64,000 nucleotides of DNA from Mycobacterium sp. MBM. Lineage in GTDB: Bacteria > Actinomycetota > Actinomycetes > Mycobacteriales > Mycobacteriaceae. The stretch spans positions 434,001-498,000 of the forward strand of contig JAKJHY010000001.1 in NCBI GenBank assembly GCA_021648845.1, in the 5' to 3' direction. Below, piece by piece: positions 56,192 through 64,000 of this stretch; position 1 is the first letter of the stretch, and each line of letters begins with the position of its first letter. The translations under genes and the position numbers were made by a program. The notes beneath the pieces were generated by a model that was not told the DNA's origin, ran no database searches, and saw nothing but the letters and a program-made list of their open reading frames with translations.

Positions 56192-57070
56192 ATGAGCACC
56201 GTTGCTTTTCTGGGACTGGGCAATATGGGTGGCCCGATGGCCGCCAACCTGCTGGCCGCCGGGCACGCCGTGCGGGGCTTCGACCCCGCCCCCGCGGCAA
56301 AAGATACCGCGAAGGCCAACGGCGCCAGCGTTTTCGACAGCGGAGCGGAAGCGGTCGCGGGGGCCGATGTGGTCATCACCATGCTGCCCAACGGCGCCCT
56401 GGTGAAGAGCTGCTATGCGGAGATCCTGCCCGCGGCGACGACCGGCGCGCTGTTCATCGACAGTTCCACAATCTCCGTCGACGATGCCCGCGAGGTGCAC
56501 ACGCTGGCCGCCGAGCATGGTTTCGCCCAGGTCGATGCCCCGGTGTCCGGTGGTGTCAAGGGGGCGGTGGCCGGGACGCTGGCGTTCATGGTCGGCGGTG
56601 CCCACGAGTCCGTCGAGCGCGCCCGCCCGGTGCTGGACGCGATGGCGGGCAAGATCATTCACTGCGGTGATTCGGGTGCCGGCCAAGCCGCCAAGGTGTG
56701 CAACAACATGGTGCTCGCGGTGCAGCAGATCGCCGTCGGTGAGGCCTTCGTGCTCGCCGAGAAGCTGGGCCTGGACAAACAGTCGTTGTTCGACGTCATC
56801 ACCGGCGCCACCGGCAACTGCTGGTCGGTGCACACGAACTGCCCGGTACCCGGGCCGGTGCCCACGTCACCGGCGAACAATGAGTTCAAGCCGGGTTTCG
56901 CGACCGCGCTGATGAACAAGGACCTCGGCCTGGCGATGGCCGCCGTGCACTCGACGGGTGCGGCGGCACCGCTGGGCAGCCATGCCGCGCAGATCTACGC
57001 CGAATTCGCCAAGGAGCACGCCGACAAGGACTTCAGCGCGGTCATCGAGTATCTGCGCGACGGCCGCTAA
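56192..57070 (+). CDS. mmsB: 3-hydroxyisobutyrate dehydrogenase
   Basis: A 292-residue NAD-dependent beta-hydroxyacid dehydrogenase that oxidises 3-hydroxyisobutyrate to methylmalonate semialdehyde, the substrate of MmsA. Signatures: FLGLGNMGGPMAANLLAAGH, DAPVSGGVKGAVAGTLAFM, and the catalytic Lys in GAGQAAKVCNNMVLAVQQ. It closes the operon; its TAA overlaps the stop of the convergent HAD-like gene by four bases. Confidence 0.95.
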   Translation: MSTVAFLGLGNMGGPMAANLLAAGHAVRGFDPAPAAKDTAKANGASVFDSGAEAVAGADVVITMLPNGALVKSCYAEILPAATTGALFIDSSTISVDDAREVHTLAAEHGFAQVDAPVSGGVKGAVAGTLAFMVGGAHESVERARPVLDAMAGKIIHCGDSGAGQAAKVCNNMVLAVQQIAVGEAFVLAEKLGLDKQSLFDVITGATGNCWSVHTNCPVPGPVPTSPANNEFKPGFATALMNKDLGLAMAAVHSTGAAAPLGSHAAQIYAEFAKEHADKDFSAVIEYLRDGR

Positions 57071-57879
57071 GCCGCCGACGGGCTGTGCTGGTCCCACCAC
57101 CGCGCGTGCAGCCGGCGACAGTTCGCCAACCGCAACGCATCCCCGGCGCCGCCGTATTCGGCCCGCACCGCGGCGGCCGTCCCCACCGGACGCTGCCCGG
57201 CGTCGGCGGAGATGAGTACCGTGGCCAGCCCAGCCGCGTTCGCGGCGCGCAGGCCCGCGGGTGAGCCGGCGACGGCCAGCGCATCATGCGGCGCGACGCC
57301 GAGTTCGGCGAGGGCGTGACCGAACAGCCGAGCACCGTTGGTCGAACCGGCATCGTCGGCGGTCACCACGGATTCCACCAGACCGTCACCGACGAGCTGT
57401 CGCACCAGCGGCTCCGCCCAGCTGCGACGGCCGGTGGTGACGACGCTGACCGGGACATGCGCGACGAATGCATCCATCACCAGGTCCACCAGACCCGGGC
57501 GTGGGGTCAGGCCGGCATCGAGGATCATCTCGTCGAACATCATGTCCTTGGCGGCGCAGATCTCGTCGACGAGCAGGTTGACCAGCACATCGCATTCCGT
57601 GCCGAGACATCGTTTGCGCACTTCGGCGGCGACGCGCTGACGCTCGTCGGGCAACGCCATCAACCGTTGGTAGCGCCCGACGCTCCACTGCAGGTCCAAG
57701 CCCAGCGCGGCGAAGGCGGCGTTGTAGACCACCCGATGTCCGTCGAGGTCAAGATCCGAGAGCGCATCGAGGTCGAAGACCACCGCGCGCAGCGGGTAGG
57801 CCGCCGGGCCGTCGGGCTCGTCGCCGTACCACCAGAACTGGCCGGCCGAGGGCCAGGTTTTCTCCTCATGCAGGGACAT
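57067..57879 (-). CDS. HAD-superfamily-like protein with altered active-site motifs
   Basis: A 270-residue protein resembling CbbY/PGM-type HAD phosphatases. Motif I keeps the DxD pair (VVFDLDALSDLDLDGHR) but has Ala-Leu where Gly-Thr/Val is expected. Motif II Thr is in VSVVTTGRRSW. Motif IV reads AVAGSPAGLRAANAAGL, where the usual acidic ED or GD is absent. Loss of a metal-binding acid would weaken or remove phosphatase activity, so a regulatory role or unusual chemistry is possible. ATG 57879 (MSLHEEKTW) is likely; ATG 57900 is an alternative. It is divergent from the two-component pair. Confidence 0.7.
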   Translation of the reverse strand: MSLHEEKTWPSAGQFWWYGDEPDGPAAYPLRAVVFDLDALSDLDLDGHRVVYNAAFAALGLDLQWSVGRYQRLMALPDERQRVAAEVRKRCLGTECDVLVNLLVDEICAAKDMMFDEMILDAGLTPRPGLVDLVMDAFVAHVPVSVVTTGRRSWAEPLVRQLVGDGLVESVVTADDAGSTNGARLFGHALAELGVAPHDALAVAGSPAGLRAANAAGLATVLISADAGQRPVGTAAAVRAEYGGAGDALRLANCRRLHARWWDQHSPSAA

Positions 57880-57983
57880 ACCGAACAGAGTGGCCCACAT
57901 CACAGGCTGCCGCGTCCCCCGGAAGGGGGATTGGGCAGGCCAACTTGGGCCGCGCACCGGCTCAGCGGCCCTAAGGTGATGCC

Positions 57984-58646
57984 ATGGCGCCCCCCAGCCC
58001 ACTGCGCCTCGTCCTGGTCGACGACCACGAGATGGTCATCGAGGGCCTCAAAGCCATGCTGGTGACGTTCGACGACCGTGTTCGGGTCGTCGGGCAGGCA
58101 ATCGGCGCGGAACAGGCGATAGCGGTGGTCCACGAGCTGCAACCCGACATCGTGCTGTGCGATGTGCGGATGCAGGGTTCCAGCGGGCTGGATCTCTGCC
58201 TGTCCCTGCGCGAGCGCGACCCGGACTGCAAGGTCGTGATGCTCTCGGTCTACGACGACGAGCAGTACCTGTTCCAGGCGTTGCGGGTCGGGGCGTCGGG
58301 GTATCTGCTCAAGAGCATCAGCAGTGACGAATTGGTGCGTCAGCTGGAGTTCGTGCAGCGCGGCCAGACCGCGATCGATCCAGGCATGGCCGCGCGTGCC
58401 GCCGACACCGCTGCCCGGCTGCAGCGCGACGAGTTCTGGCCGGGGGTCCGGCAGGGACTCACCCAACGCGAGAGCGAGATCCTGTCCTACGTGGTCAGTG
58501 GGCTGTCCAACCGCGGGATCGCCAACAAGCTGGTGATCGGCGACGAGACCGTCAAGACCCACCTGAGTTCCATCTACCGCAAGCTCGGTGTCAGCGACCG
58601 CACCGGCGCGGTCGCCACCGCGCTGCGCGAGGGGATCTACCAGTGA
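57984..58646 (+). CDS. NarL/FixJ-family response regulator
   Basis: A 220-residue regulator with a canonical receiver (LVLVDDHEMVIEG, phospho-accepting Asp in DIVLCDVRMQGSSG, Lys in GYLLKSISSDEL) and a LuxR helix-turn-helix (LTQRESEILSYVVSGLSNRG, then DETVKTHLSSIYRKLGVSD). Its stop overlaps the GTG of the histidine kinase, so it forms a cognate pair. DNA targets are unknown; the kinase lacks the double-GAF layout of DosS. Confidence 0.92.
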   Translation: MAPPSPLRLVLVDDHEMVIEGLKAMLVTFDDRVRVVGQAIGAEQAIAVVHELQPDIVLCDVRMQGSSGLDLCLSLRERDPDCKVVMLSVYDDEQYLFQALRVGASGYLLKSISSDELVRQLEFVQRGQTAIDPGMAARAADTAARLQRDEFWPGVRQGLTQRESEILSYVVSGLSNRGIANKLVIGDETVKTHLSSIYRKLGVSDRTGAVATALREGIYQ

Positions 58647-59887
58647 CCCACGCCGAACGTCCCGCGGGTGTCGCCGCCCGCGACCCGCAGGTCCCCCCGG
58701 CCCGACGCAATGTGCTGACCGCCGACCGTGAACTCGCGCTGTTGCGCGAGCTGATCCAGGCGACCTCCAGCGGTCCGGGGGTGGAGCCGCTGGCCGCGGC
58801 CGCCGCCCGGATGATCACCGACGCCACCGACACCGATGTCTGCTTCGTGCACGTCCTCGACGACACCGATCGTTCGCTGACCCTGACCGGGGCGACCCCG
58901 CCCTTCGACAGCGAGGTCGGCAAGATCCGGTTGCCGCTGGGCAGCGGGATCTCCGGTTGGGTGGCCAGCAACCGCAAGCCGGTGGTGATCAGCCACGACA
59001 AGGAGTCCGACCCGCGCTACCTGCCGTTCGAGTCGCTGCGCGGCTCGGATTTCACGTCGATGGTGTCGGTGCCGATGGAGACCGATCCCGGCGGGCTGGT
59101 CGGGGTGCTCAACGTGCACACCGTGCACCGGCGCGAGTTCACCGACCGGGACGTCGAACTGCTGCTGGTGATCGGGCGGTTGATCGCCGGCGCGCTGCAC
59201 CAGGCGCGGCTGCACCGCCAGCTCGTGGCCCGCGAACGGGCGCATGAGAACTTCGTGGAGCAGGTCATCGAGGCGCAGGAGCTGGAGCGGCGCCGGCTGG
59301 CCGGCGATATCCATGACGGCATCTCCCAGCGCCTGGTCACCCTGTCCTACTGGCTGGACGCGGCGACCCGGGCGGTCGCCGACGACCCACCCGCCGCCGG
59401 GGACCAGCTCGCCAAGGCCCGCGAGCTGGTGGACCTGACGCTGCAGGAGGCGCGCGCCGCGATCAGTGGGCTTCGCCCGCCCGTCCTCGACGATCTCGGC
59501 CTGGCCGGTGGTCTTGCCAGCCTGGCCCGTTCGATACCCGAGCCCGCCATCGAGGTCGACCTCGCGCAGGACCGGCTGCCCGATCACATCGAGTTGGCGC
59601 TGTACCGGATCGCCCAGGAATGCCTGCAGAACGTGGTCAAACACGCTCGCGCCACCCAAGCACGCCTGACCTATGCCGTCCGAGACGATGCGGCGCATCT
59701 CGAAATCGTGGATGACGGTGTGGGATTCGATACCTTCGAGCATCCGCTGGGCAGCGACGAGATGGGCGGCTACGGGCTGCTCTCGATGGCCGAGCGCGCC
59801 GAGATCGTGGGCGGCCGCCTGCACATCCGGTCACGGCTGGCGGCGGGAACCACGGTCACCGCCACCATCCCGCTCCCCTCGACGTGA
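58643..59887 (+). CDS. GAF-domain histidine kinase (NarL-type partner)
   Basis: A 414-residue cytoplasmic kinase. One GAF domain spans about residues 45-190 (LGSGISGWVASNRKPVVISH, GLVGVLNVHTVHRREFTDRD). The HisKA_3 phospho-acceptor His lies in ERRRLAGDIHDGISQRLVTL. The ATPase domain has RIAQECLQNVVKHARATQA, VDDGVGFD and GGYGLLSMAERAEIVGG. No membrane helix is present, so it senses a cytoplasmic cue. The GTG start overlaps the regulator's TGA. It is convergent with the MarR gene with a 4-nt gap. Confidence 0.92.
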   Translation: MTHAERPAGVAARDPQVPPARRNVLTADRELALLRELIQATSSGPGVEPLAAAAARMITDATDTDVCFVHVLDDTDRSLTLTGATPPFDSEVGKIRLPLGSGISGWVASNRKPVVISHDKESDPRYLPFESLRGSDFTSMVSVPMETDPGGLVGVLNVHTVHRREFTDRDVELLLVIGRLIAGALHQARLHRQLVARERAHENFVEQVIEAQELERRRLAGDIHDGISQRLVTLSYWLDAATRAVADDPPAAGDQLAKARELVDLTLQEARAAISGLRPPVLDDLGLAGGLASLARSIPEPAIEVDLAQDRLPDHIELALYRIAQECLQNVVKHARATQARLTYAVRDDAAHLEIVDDGVGFDTFEHPLGSDEMGGYGLLSMAERAEIVGGRLHIRSRLAAGTTVTATIPLPST

Positions 59888-59891
59888 CGCC

Positions 59892-60395
59892 TCAGAAATC
59901 GCCGGCATGGCGGCGCAGCGTCTCGATCGACGCCGCCAGCGCCCGAGACTCCGCGGTGGTGATACCGATATCGGCGAAGACGTCCTTGTTCAGCGTCTCG
60001 GTGGCGTCCTCGACGGTGGAACGGCCCAGGTCGGTCAGCCGCACCAGCGTGGTGCGGCCATCGGTCGGGTGCGGCAGCCGCTCGACCAGGCCGTCGCTCT
60101 CCAGCCGCCGGATCGCATGCGTGACGCTGGTGACGTGGACTTGGAGGCGATCCGAGGCCTTCGTGATGGGCAGTTCGCCGTCGCGGCTGAACGCCAGCAG
60201 GCGCAGCAGTTCGAACCGGGAGAAACTCAGGTCGTAGGGTCGCAATGCCGCCTCCACCCGAGCCAGCAGGATCTGGTGTGCGCGCATCACCGAGGTCACG
60301 GCCACCATGCCGTCGGCGACCGCGCCCCAGCCGGCGCGCTCCCAGTTGGCGCGTGCCAGCGTGATCGGGTCACGTTTGCCGGGATGTGTGGGCAT
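59892..60395 (-). CDS. MarR-family transcriptional regulator
   Basis: A 167-residue winged-helix regulator. DNA-binding region: LPITKASDRLQVHVTSVTHA and RRLESDGLVERLPHPTDGRT, whose DGRT ends the wing as in most MarR proteins. It lies 74 bp downstream of rslA on the same strand. M. tuberculosis also has a MarR-type gene right after sigL-rslA, so the arrangement is old. Target and ligand unknown. Confidence 0.9.
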   Translation of the reverse strand: MPTHPGKRDPITLARANWERAGWGAVADGMVAVTSVMRAHQILLARVEAALRPYDLSFSRFELLRLLAFSRDGELPITKASDRLQVHVTSVTHAIRRLESDGLVERLPHPTDGRTTLVRLTDLGRSTVEDATETLNKDVFADIGITTAESRALAASIETLRRHAGDF

Positions 60396-60469
60396 GCCCT
60401 TTCTTACCGCACCGGCGGACCGTTTCCGTTATCGCGGCACCGATGGCCGGCCGTGCCGTCAGCCCAGGC

Positions 60470-61189
60470 TCATAGCTGCTTCTCCAGCAGCACCTTGCCA
60501 TCGTCGGCGGAAACCAGTTGCACGGCCGCGATGTCACCCGGCGGCATCGCGACGTTACCGCTCGGCAGGGCGGTGGCACCGGGCAAGCCGAGCCAGGTCG
60601 CGATCTGGGTACGGGAGCCGTCGTGTCCGACGACCACCATGCCGAGATTCTCGGCTGCGGCGTCGCGTTGGCCCCAGTCCCCGTAGCTGCATGCCATGTC
60701 GATGCGGGTGCCCCAGCTGTAGCCGGACATCGCGACGCTGGCGTTGATCGGTGTCTCGTTGACCTTGCGCATCTCCGTCATCGCGACGGCGGTCGGCGAA
60801 TCCGGTTGCAGGCCCAGGGTTTGCGGTCGCAGGACCGCGACGATCCCGACCGCCAGCAGTGCGGCGGCCATCCCCGCCGCAGCGGTCGACATCCAGCGGG
60901 TGCGGCGGCGCCGGGTGCGCACCGTGTCGAGCACCCGCGCCCGTACTTCGGGCCGCAGCGGCGGATCCGTCGGTGGGCCGTCGTCGAGCGCGTCTACCTC
61001 GTCGAGTCCCACCATCGCCAGCAGGGCCGGCATGGCGGCCAGTTCGGCGACGGCCCCGCGGCAGCGCGCGCAGCTCTGCAGATGCGCCTCGAATTCATGC
61101 CGGTCCGCCGGCGACAGTGCGCCGAGTACGTACCCGGCGTCCCAGGTCAGGTAGGGGTCCCCCGCGCAGGCCGGTTCGGTATCGGTCAT
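60470..61189 (-). CDS. rslA: Anti-sigma-L factor RslA
   Basis: A 239-residue membrane anti-sigma factor. The N-terminal zinc-binding motif His-x3-Cys-x2-Cys is in FEAHLQSCARCRG, as in redox-sensing ZAS proteins. A membrane segment (WMSTAAAGMAAALLAVGIVAVL) lies near residues 100-121, and the C-terminus is extracytoplasmic. RslA holds SigL inactive and releases it under oxidative stress. The ATG overlaps the sigL stop (ATGA). Confidence 0.93.
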   Translation of the reverse strand: MTDTEPACAGDPYLTWDAGYVLGALSPADRHEFEAHLQSCARCRGAVAELAAMPALLAMVGLDEVDALDDGPPTDPPLRPEVRARVLDTVRTRRRRTRWMSTAAAGMAAALLAVGIVAVLRPQTLGLQPDSPTAVAMTEMRKVNETPINASVAMSGYSWGTRIDMACSYGDWGQRDAAAENLGMVVVGHDGSRTQIATWLGLPGATALPSGNVAMPPGDIAAVQLVSADDGKVLLEKQL

Positions 61190-61722
61190 CGGGTCACCCC
61201 CATCTCCTGCAGGTTCAACTTCAGCGCTCGCATCCCGTAGTGCAACCGGGATTTCACGGTGCCTTCGGCGATGCCGAGGTCGGCGGCGATTTGAGCCGTG
61301 CTCCAGCCCTGGTAGTAGGCACGCCGGATCACCGCGCGGTGATCCTCGGACAGTTCGCTCAGCGCGGTGCTGATGAGCAGTCGGTCCAACGCGGTATCCA
61401 CTTCGTCGGGGCCGGCAGCGGCGCTGCCCGCGGCGGCGCTGTCGGCGACCTTCACCAGATCTGCAGTTGCAGCCTCGTTGCGGAACCGCGCACTCCGCCG
61501 CTCGTCGATCACGAGATTACGCGCCACCGTGTACAGCCATGCCCGGGCCGGACGATCCGGATCGGCACTCACCTCGGGGTGGCGCCAGGCCCGCAGCAGC
61601 GTCTCCTGCACGACGTCTTCGGCGCGGGCGGGGTCCCCGGTCAACCGCAGGGCGTAGCGCCACAGCGCCGCCGCGTGCTCGTCGTACAGCATCCGCATCA
61701 TCGCGGCCTCCGGATCCTCCAC
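61186..61722 (-). CDS. sigL: ECF RNA polymerase sigma factor SigL
   Basis: A 178-residue ECF sigma factor. Region 2 reads LYDEHAAALWRYALRLTGDP with EDVVQETLLRAWRHPEVSAD, and region 4 reads YYQGWSTAQIAADLGIAEGT followed by VKSRLHYGMRALKLNLQEMG, close to mycobacterial SigL. GTG 61722 is preferred: GGAGG stands six bases upstream, whereas a TTG at 61728 is directly against it. A SigL-type promoter precedes the gene, so it is probably autoregulated. It is co-transcribed with rslA. Confidence 0.94.
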   Translation of the reverse strand: MEDPEAAMMRMLYDEHAAALWRYALRLTGDPARAEDVVQETLLRAWRHPEVSADPDRPARAWLYTVARNLVIDERRSARFRNEAATADLVKVADSAAAGSAAAGPDEVDTALDRLLISTALSELSEDHRAVIRRAYYQGWSTAQIAADLGIAEGTVKSRLHYGMRALKLNLQEMGVTR

Positions 61723-61739
61723 TCCCAACCTCCGTCTCT

Positions 61740-61767
61740 GACACGACGTGGGCAGCGGTCCAGTTCA
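61740..61767 (-). promoter_or_regulatory. sigL: SigL-type autoregulatory promoter of sigL-rslA
   Basis: On the minus strand TGAACT (61762-61767), 16 bases, CGTGTC (61740-61745). This agrees with the published SigL consensus TGAACC-N16/17-CGTGTC except for the last -35 base. The -10 ends 17 nt before the GTG start. A second identical TGAACT lies 15 bp further upstream. Confidence 0.8.
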
Positions 61768-61786
61768 ACGTGGCCCAGTTCAACGT
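61761..61786. repeat. Direct repeat CAGTTCAACGT carrying two SigL -35 elements
   Basis: An 11-bp direct repeat with 15-bp period (61761-61771 and 61776-61786). Both copies hold the -35 hexamer, but only the proximal one is correctly spaced from the -10. Confidence 0.8.
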
Positions 61787-61881
61787 AGCGCCGCCACACC
61801 TGCTCGGGGCGCCGGCGGCGCACGGTGCTGCGATGCCGGCGCGGGCGGGTGTGCACCGGCGCGGCAACTAAGCTCCTGCGC

Positions 61882-62547
61882 ATGCCGGTACCGGGTGAAC
61901 AGGGCAGACACAAAAGGTCGCTGCTGCGCGAGCAGGCCTACCTGTCGCTGCGGGACGCCATCGTCGACGGCACCCTTGCGCCCGGGGAGAAGCTGCGCGA
62001 CCCGGAGTTGGAGAATTGGTTGGGGATCAGCCGGACGCCGATCCGGGAGGCGATGGCCCGCCTGGAAACGGCCGGCCTGGTGCACACCATGCCCGGACGG
62101 TCGACGGTCGTGTCGACCATCGACGGCAAGGCCGTCCTGGACGCGCAGGCCGTTGCCGCCGCGATGCACGCCCTCGCGGTGCGTATCGCGGTGCCGCTGA
62201 TGCGCGAGGCCGAGTTCTCCGCCATGGCCGACGCCAACGCGGAGTTCGCCGCCGCGCTCACCGCGGGCGACGCCGCGGCGGCGCTGCGGGCCGATGACCG
62301 GTTTCATCAGGTCGCCGTCGAGGCGAGTCAGAACCGGGTGATCCCGGTGGCGCTGGAAGCGGTGACCCCGGTACTGCGACGCCTGGAGTACCTGCGTTTC
62401 TCGTCGCTGTCGGCGCGCGGGTCGATCGAACAACACGCACGCATCATCGAACTCTGCCGTCTGGGCGATGCCGAGGCCGCAGCGGCGGCCGCCCAGCAGA
62501 ACTGGGAGACGCTCACGCTGCTGGCCGCCGACCAGGAGGAGAACTGA
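61882..62547 (+). CDS. GntR/FadR-family transcriptional regulator
   Basis: A 221-residue regulator. The N-terminal winged helix is typical GntR: YLSLRDAIVDGTLAPGEKLR, then NWLGISRTPIREAMARLETA and GLVHTMPGRSTVVST. The helical C-terminal domain belongs to the FCD (FadR) type, with DDRFHQVAVEASQN and the late IEQHARIIELCRLGD. ATG 61882 is chosen; an earlier in-frame ATG at 61825 overlaps the sigL promoter region. It is divergent from sigL. Effector and targets unknown. Confidence 0.9.
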   Translation: MPVPGEQGRHKRSLLREQAYLSLRDAIVDGTLAPGEKLRDPELENWLGISRTPIREAMARLETAGLVHTMPGRSTVVSTIDGKAVLDAQAVAAAMHALAVRIAVPLMREAEFSAMADANAEFAAALTAGDAAAALRADDRFHQVAVEASQNRVIPVALEAVTPVLRRLEYLRFSSLSARGSIEQHARIIELCRLGDAEAAAAAAQQNWETLTLLAADQEEN

Positions 62548-62556
62548 CCCGCCGGG

Positions 62557-63351
62557 TCAGAGCGTCAGGATCCGCGGGCCGTCGGCGGTGACGGCCACGG
62601 TGTGTTCCCAGTGCGCGGCGCGCGACCCATCGGTGGTGACGACGGTCCAGTCGTCGTCGAGCACCTTGGTGTTCGCGGTCCCGAGGGTCAGCATCGGCTC
62701 GATCGCCAACACCGAGCCGACCTCCAGGTAGGGTCCGCGGCCGGGTGAGCCCTCATTCGGCAGGAACGGATCCATGTGCATCTCGCGGCCGATACCGTGA
62801 CCGCCGTAGCCGGCGACGATGCCGTACTTGCGGTCATCGCGGGCCTCGGCGGCATGGGTGCCGACCTCGATCGCGTGCGATACGTCGGTGAGTCGATTGC
62901 CGGGCAGCATGGCTGCGATACCCGCCTCCATTGCGGCGCGGGTGGCCTCGGACAACAGTTCGTCTGCCGGGATGAGGGTGCCGACGCCGAACGTGATGGC
63001 CGAATCACCGTGCCAGTCGTCCAGGATCGCGCCGCAGTCGATGGATACCAGGTCACCGGCGGCCAGCACCTCGTCATCCGAGGGGATGCCGTGCACGACG
63101 CGGTCGTTGACCGAAGCGCAGACCGTGGCCGGGAAACCGTGATACCCGAGGAAGGACGGCACACCGCCGCCGTCGCGGATCACCGACTCGGCGATCCGGT
63201 CCAGCTCACCGGTCGATACGCCGGGCGCGGCGGCCTGCCGGACCGCCTTGAGCGCGGCGGCGACCAGCGCACCGGCGGCCGCCATCGCATCGAGCTCGCC
63301 GGGACTGCGCCGGGGGACGACCTTGCGGCGCAGACCGGGCACGTTGATCAT
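62557..63351 (-). CDS. mapA: Methionine aminopeptidase, type I
   Basis: A 264-residue dimetal hydrolase that removes initiator Met. Metal ligands are seen in [20 protein letters not shown] (two Asp), [14 protein letters not shown] (His), AIEPMLTL (Glu) and [11 protein letters not shown] (Glu), with the substrate-binding His in [20 protein letters not shown]. Type I by length. It lies 27 nt downstream of adk. In the ancestral order infA would follow; here sigL and a 32-kb segment intervene. Confidence 0.97.
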   Translation of the reverse strand: MINVPGLRRKVVPRRSPGELDAMAAAGALVAAALKAVRQAAAPGVSTGELDRIAESVIRDGGGVPSFLGYHGFPATVCASVNDRVVHGIPSDDEVLAAGDLVSIDCGAILDDWHGDSAITFGVGTLIPADELLSEATRAAMEAGIAAMLPGNRLTDVSHAIEVGTHAAEARDDRKYGIVAGYGGHGIGREMHMDPFLPNEGSPGRGPYLEVGSVLAIEPMLTLGTANTKVLDDDWTVVTTDGSRAAHWEHTVAVTADGPRILTL

Positions 63352-63378
63352 GATGGGCCGATCAAGGGATGCTCCCGG

Positions 63379-63924
63379 TTACTGGCCGAGCGCCTGCAAC
63401 GCCCGGGCGAACACCTCGTCCAGCGTGCCCACCGCGTCGACGGTCTTCAGTTCGCCGGCGTAGTAGTCCAGCAGGGGCGCGGTTTCGGCGTTGTACACCG
63501 CCATCCGGTTACGGATGACCTCTTCGGTGTCGTCGGCGCGGCCACGCCCCTTGAGGCGTTCGAGCAGCTCGTCCTCCGAGACCCGGAACTCCAGCACCGC
63601 GTCGAGCTTCAGGCCGCGCTTGGCCAGCATGTCCTTGAGCGCCTCGGCCTGCTCCACCGAGCGTGGATACCCGTCCAGGATGAATCCGCCGGCCGCGTCG
63701 TCGTGATCGATGCGGTCGTCGACGAGCGCGTTGGTCAGCGAGGCCGGCACCAGGTCGCCGGCGTCGAGGTATTTCTTGGCCTCCACACCGAGCGGCGTGC
63801 CGGCACCGATGTTGTGACGGAACAGGTCACCGGTGGAGATCTGCGGGATACCGAGCTGAGCGGCGAGCTTCTCCGCCTGGGTTCCTTTTCCGGCACCGGG
63901 AGGTCCCAGCAAAACGATTCTCAA
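63379..63924 (-). CDS. adk: Adenylate kinase
   Basis: A 181-residue short-form adenylate kinase (ATP + AMP to 2 ADP). P-loop: [23 protein letters not shown] site: [14 protein letters not shown] and [16 protein letters not shown]. The lid is short ([18 protein letters not shown]). TTG 63924 is chosen as it gives exactly the M. tuberculosis length and the conserved LR[12 protein letters not shown] opening; an ATG at 63942 would overlap the secY stop. It lies 14 nt after secY. Confidence 0.96.
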   Translation of the reverse strand: MRIVLLGPPGAGKGTQAEKLAAQLGIPQISTGDLFRHNIGAGTPLGVEAKKYLDAGDLVPASLTNALVDDRIDHDDAAGGFILDGYPRSVEQAEALKDMLAKRGLKLDAVLEFRVSEDELLERLKGRGRADDTEEVIRNRMAVYNAETAPLLDYYAGELKTVDAVGTLDEVFARALQALGQ

Positions 63925-63938
63925 CTTAGGACCCTCTC

Positions 63939-64000
63939 TCACTTCAAGAAACCTTCGTAGTTGCGCTGCATGAGCTGGCTCTCGATCTGTTTCACGGTAT
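63939..64000 (-). CDS. secY: Protein translocase subunit SecY, C-terminal end
   Basis: The last 19 residues before the stop read [19 protein letters not shown], the typical mycobacterial SecY tail. The gene continues past the right edge. The order secY-adk-mapA is the standard one and supports the identification despite the short stretch. Confidence 0.9.
   Translation of the reverse strand, partial: TVKQIESQLMQRNYEGFLK

Noticed and set aside
57984-59887. The response regulator/GAF kinase pair as the DosR/DosS system controlling the boxes at 30-41 kb
   Set aside because: The kinase has one GAF domain and no recognisable heme-GAF pair, no DosR-like box was seen near its promoter, and the family is large. 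The DosR of this genome is probably elsewhere.

Overview
The window is high-GC actinobacterial DNA from a mycobacterium, most likely a fast-growing, Mycolicibacterium-type species. The diagnostic content is a complete ESX-4 type VII secretion locus (esxT, esxU, eccC4, eccD4, mycP4, eccB4), mycobacterial cutinases, rplQ/rpoA/rpsD/rpsK/rpsM/rpmJ/infA, rmlB/rmlC, sigL/rslA, and an mmsA/acyl-CoA dehydrogenase/mmsB valine operon. GTG starts, 1-4 nt start/stop overlaps and dense packing are typical. No IS element, prophage, CRISPR array, tRNA or rRNA was seen.

Layout. (1) 1-11.3 kb: a cobalamin and glycerol block. An operon of an atypical LuxR regulator, BluB, uroporphyrinogen-III methyltransferase and a histidine phosphatase (467-3580) faces a minus-strand pair of PduO-type adenosyltransferase and glycerol facilitator. 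These are followed by a GlcG/HbpS protein, an MTA/SAH nucleosidase, glycerol kinase, a DUF779 protein with an aldehyde dehydrogenase, and a GAF regulator. (2) 11.4-21.1 kb: the ESX-4 locus, ending in a strong hairpin after esxT. (3) 21.1-25.6 kb: a CGNR regulator, an EamA exporter and four tandem cutinases. (4) 25.6-30.3 kb: truA and the alpha ribosomal-protein operon, with a structured leader candidate upstream of rpsM.

(5) 30.5-44.9 kb: a dormancy/stress island. It holds a wax ester synthase/DGAT, three universal stress proteins, a P2-type cation ATPase, a Kef-like antiporter, an FMN-binding protein, an Rv0079-like hibernation factor, an SRPBCC protein, and a two-gene module of a cyclic-nucleotide-domain histidine kinase with a receiver/glutaredoxin-like/thioredoxin-reductase-like fusion that lacks CxxC motifs. 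Five GACTTYSGRC sites resembling DosR boxes lie upstream of these genes, so the island looks like a local hypoxia or dormancy regulon. (6) 44.9-48.3 kb: two F420-type luciferase-like oxidoreductases, then rmlB and rmlC. (7) 48.3-53.4 kb: an ABC-2 exporter with a divergent MarR/GbsR regulator, and a TetR plus FAD monooxygenase operon with a clear operator candidate. (8) 53.5-57.1 kb: the valine degradation operon. (9) 57.1-62.5 kb: a HAD-like protein, a NarL-type two-component pair, MarR, rslA-sigL with an autoregulatory-type promoter, and GntR. (10) 62.5-64 kb: mapA, adk and the 3' end of secY.

In many bacteria secY-adk-map runs directly into infA-rpmJ-rpsM-rpsK-rpsD-rpoA-rplQ. Here both halves keep the same strand and order but are separated by about 32 kb (30.3-62.5 kb). 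The stress island, rml genes, valine operon and sigL locus therefore sit inside what is probably an ancestral ribosomal operon. Identifications rest on reading protein motifs by eye and on general knowledge of the families; no database search was run.
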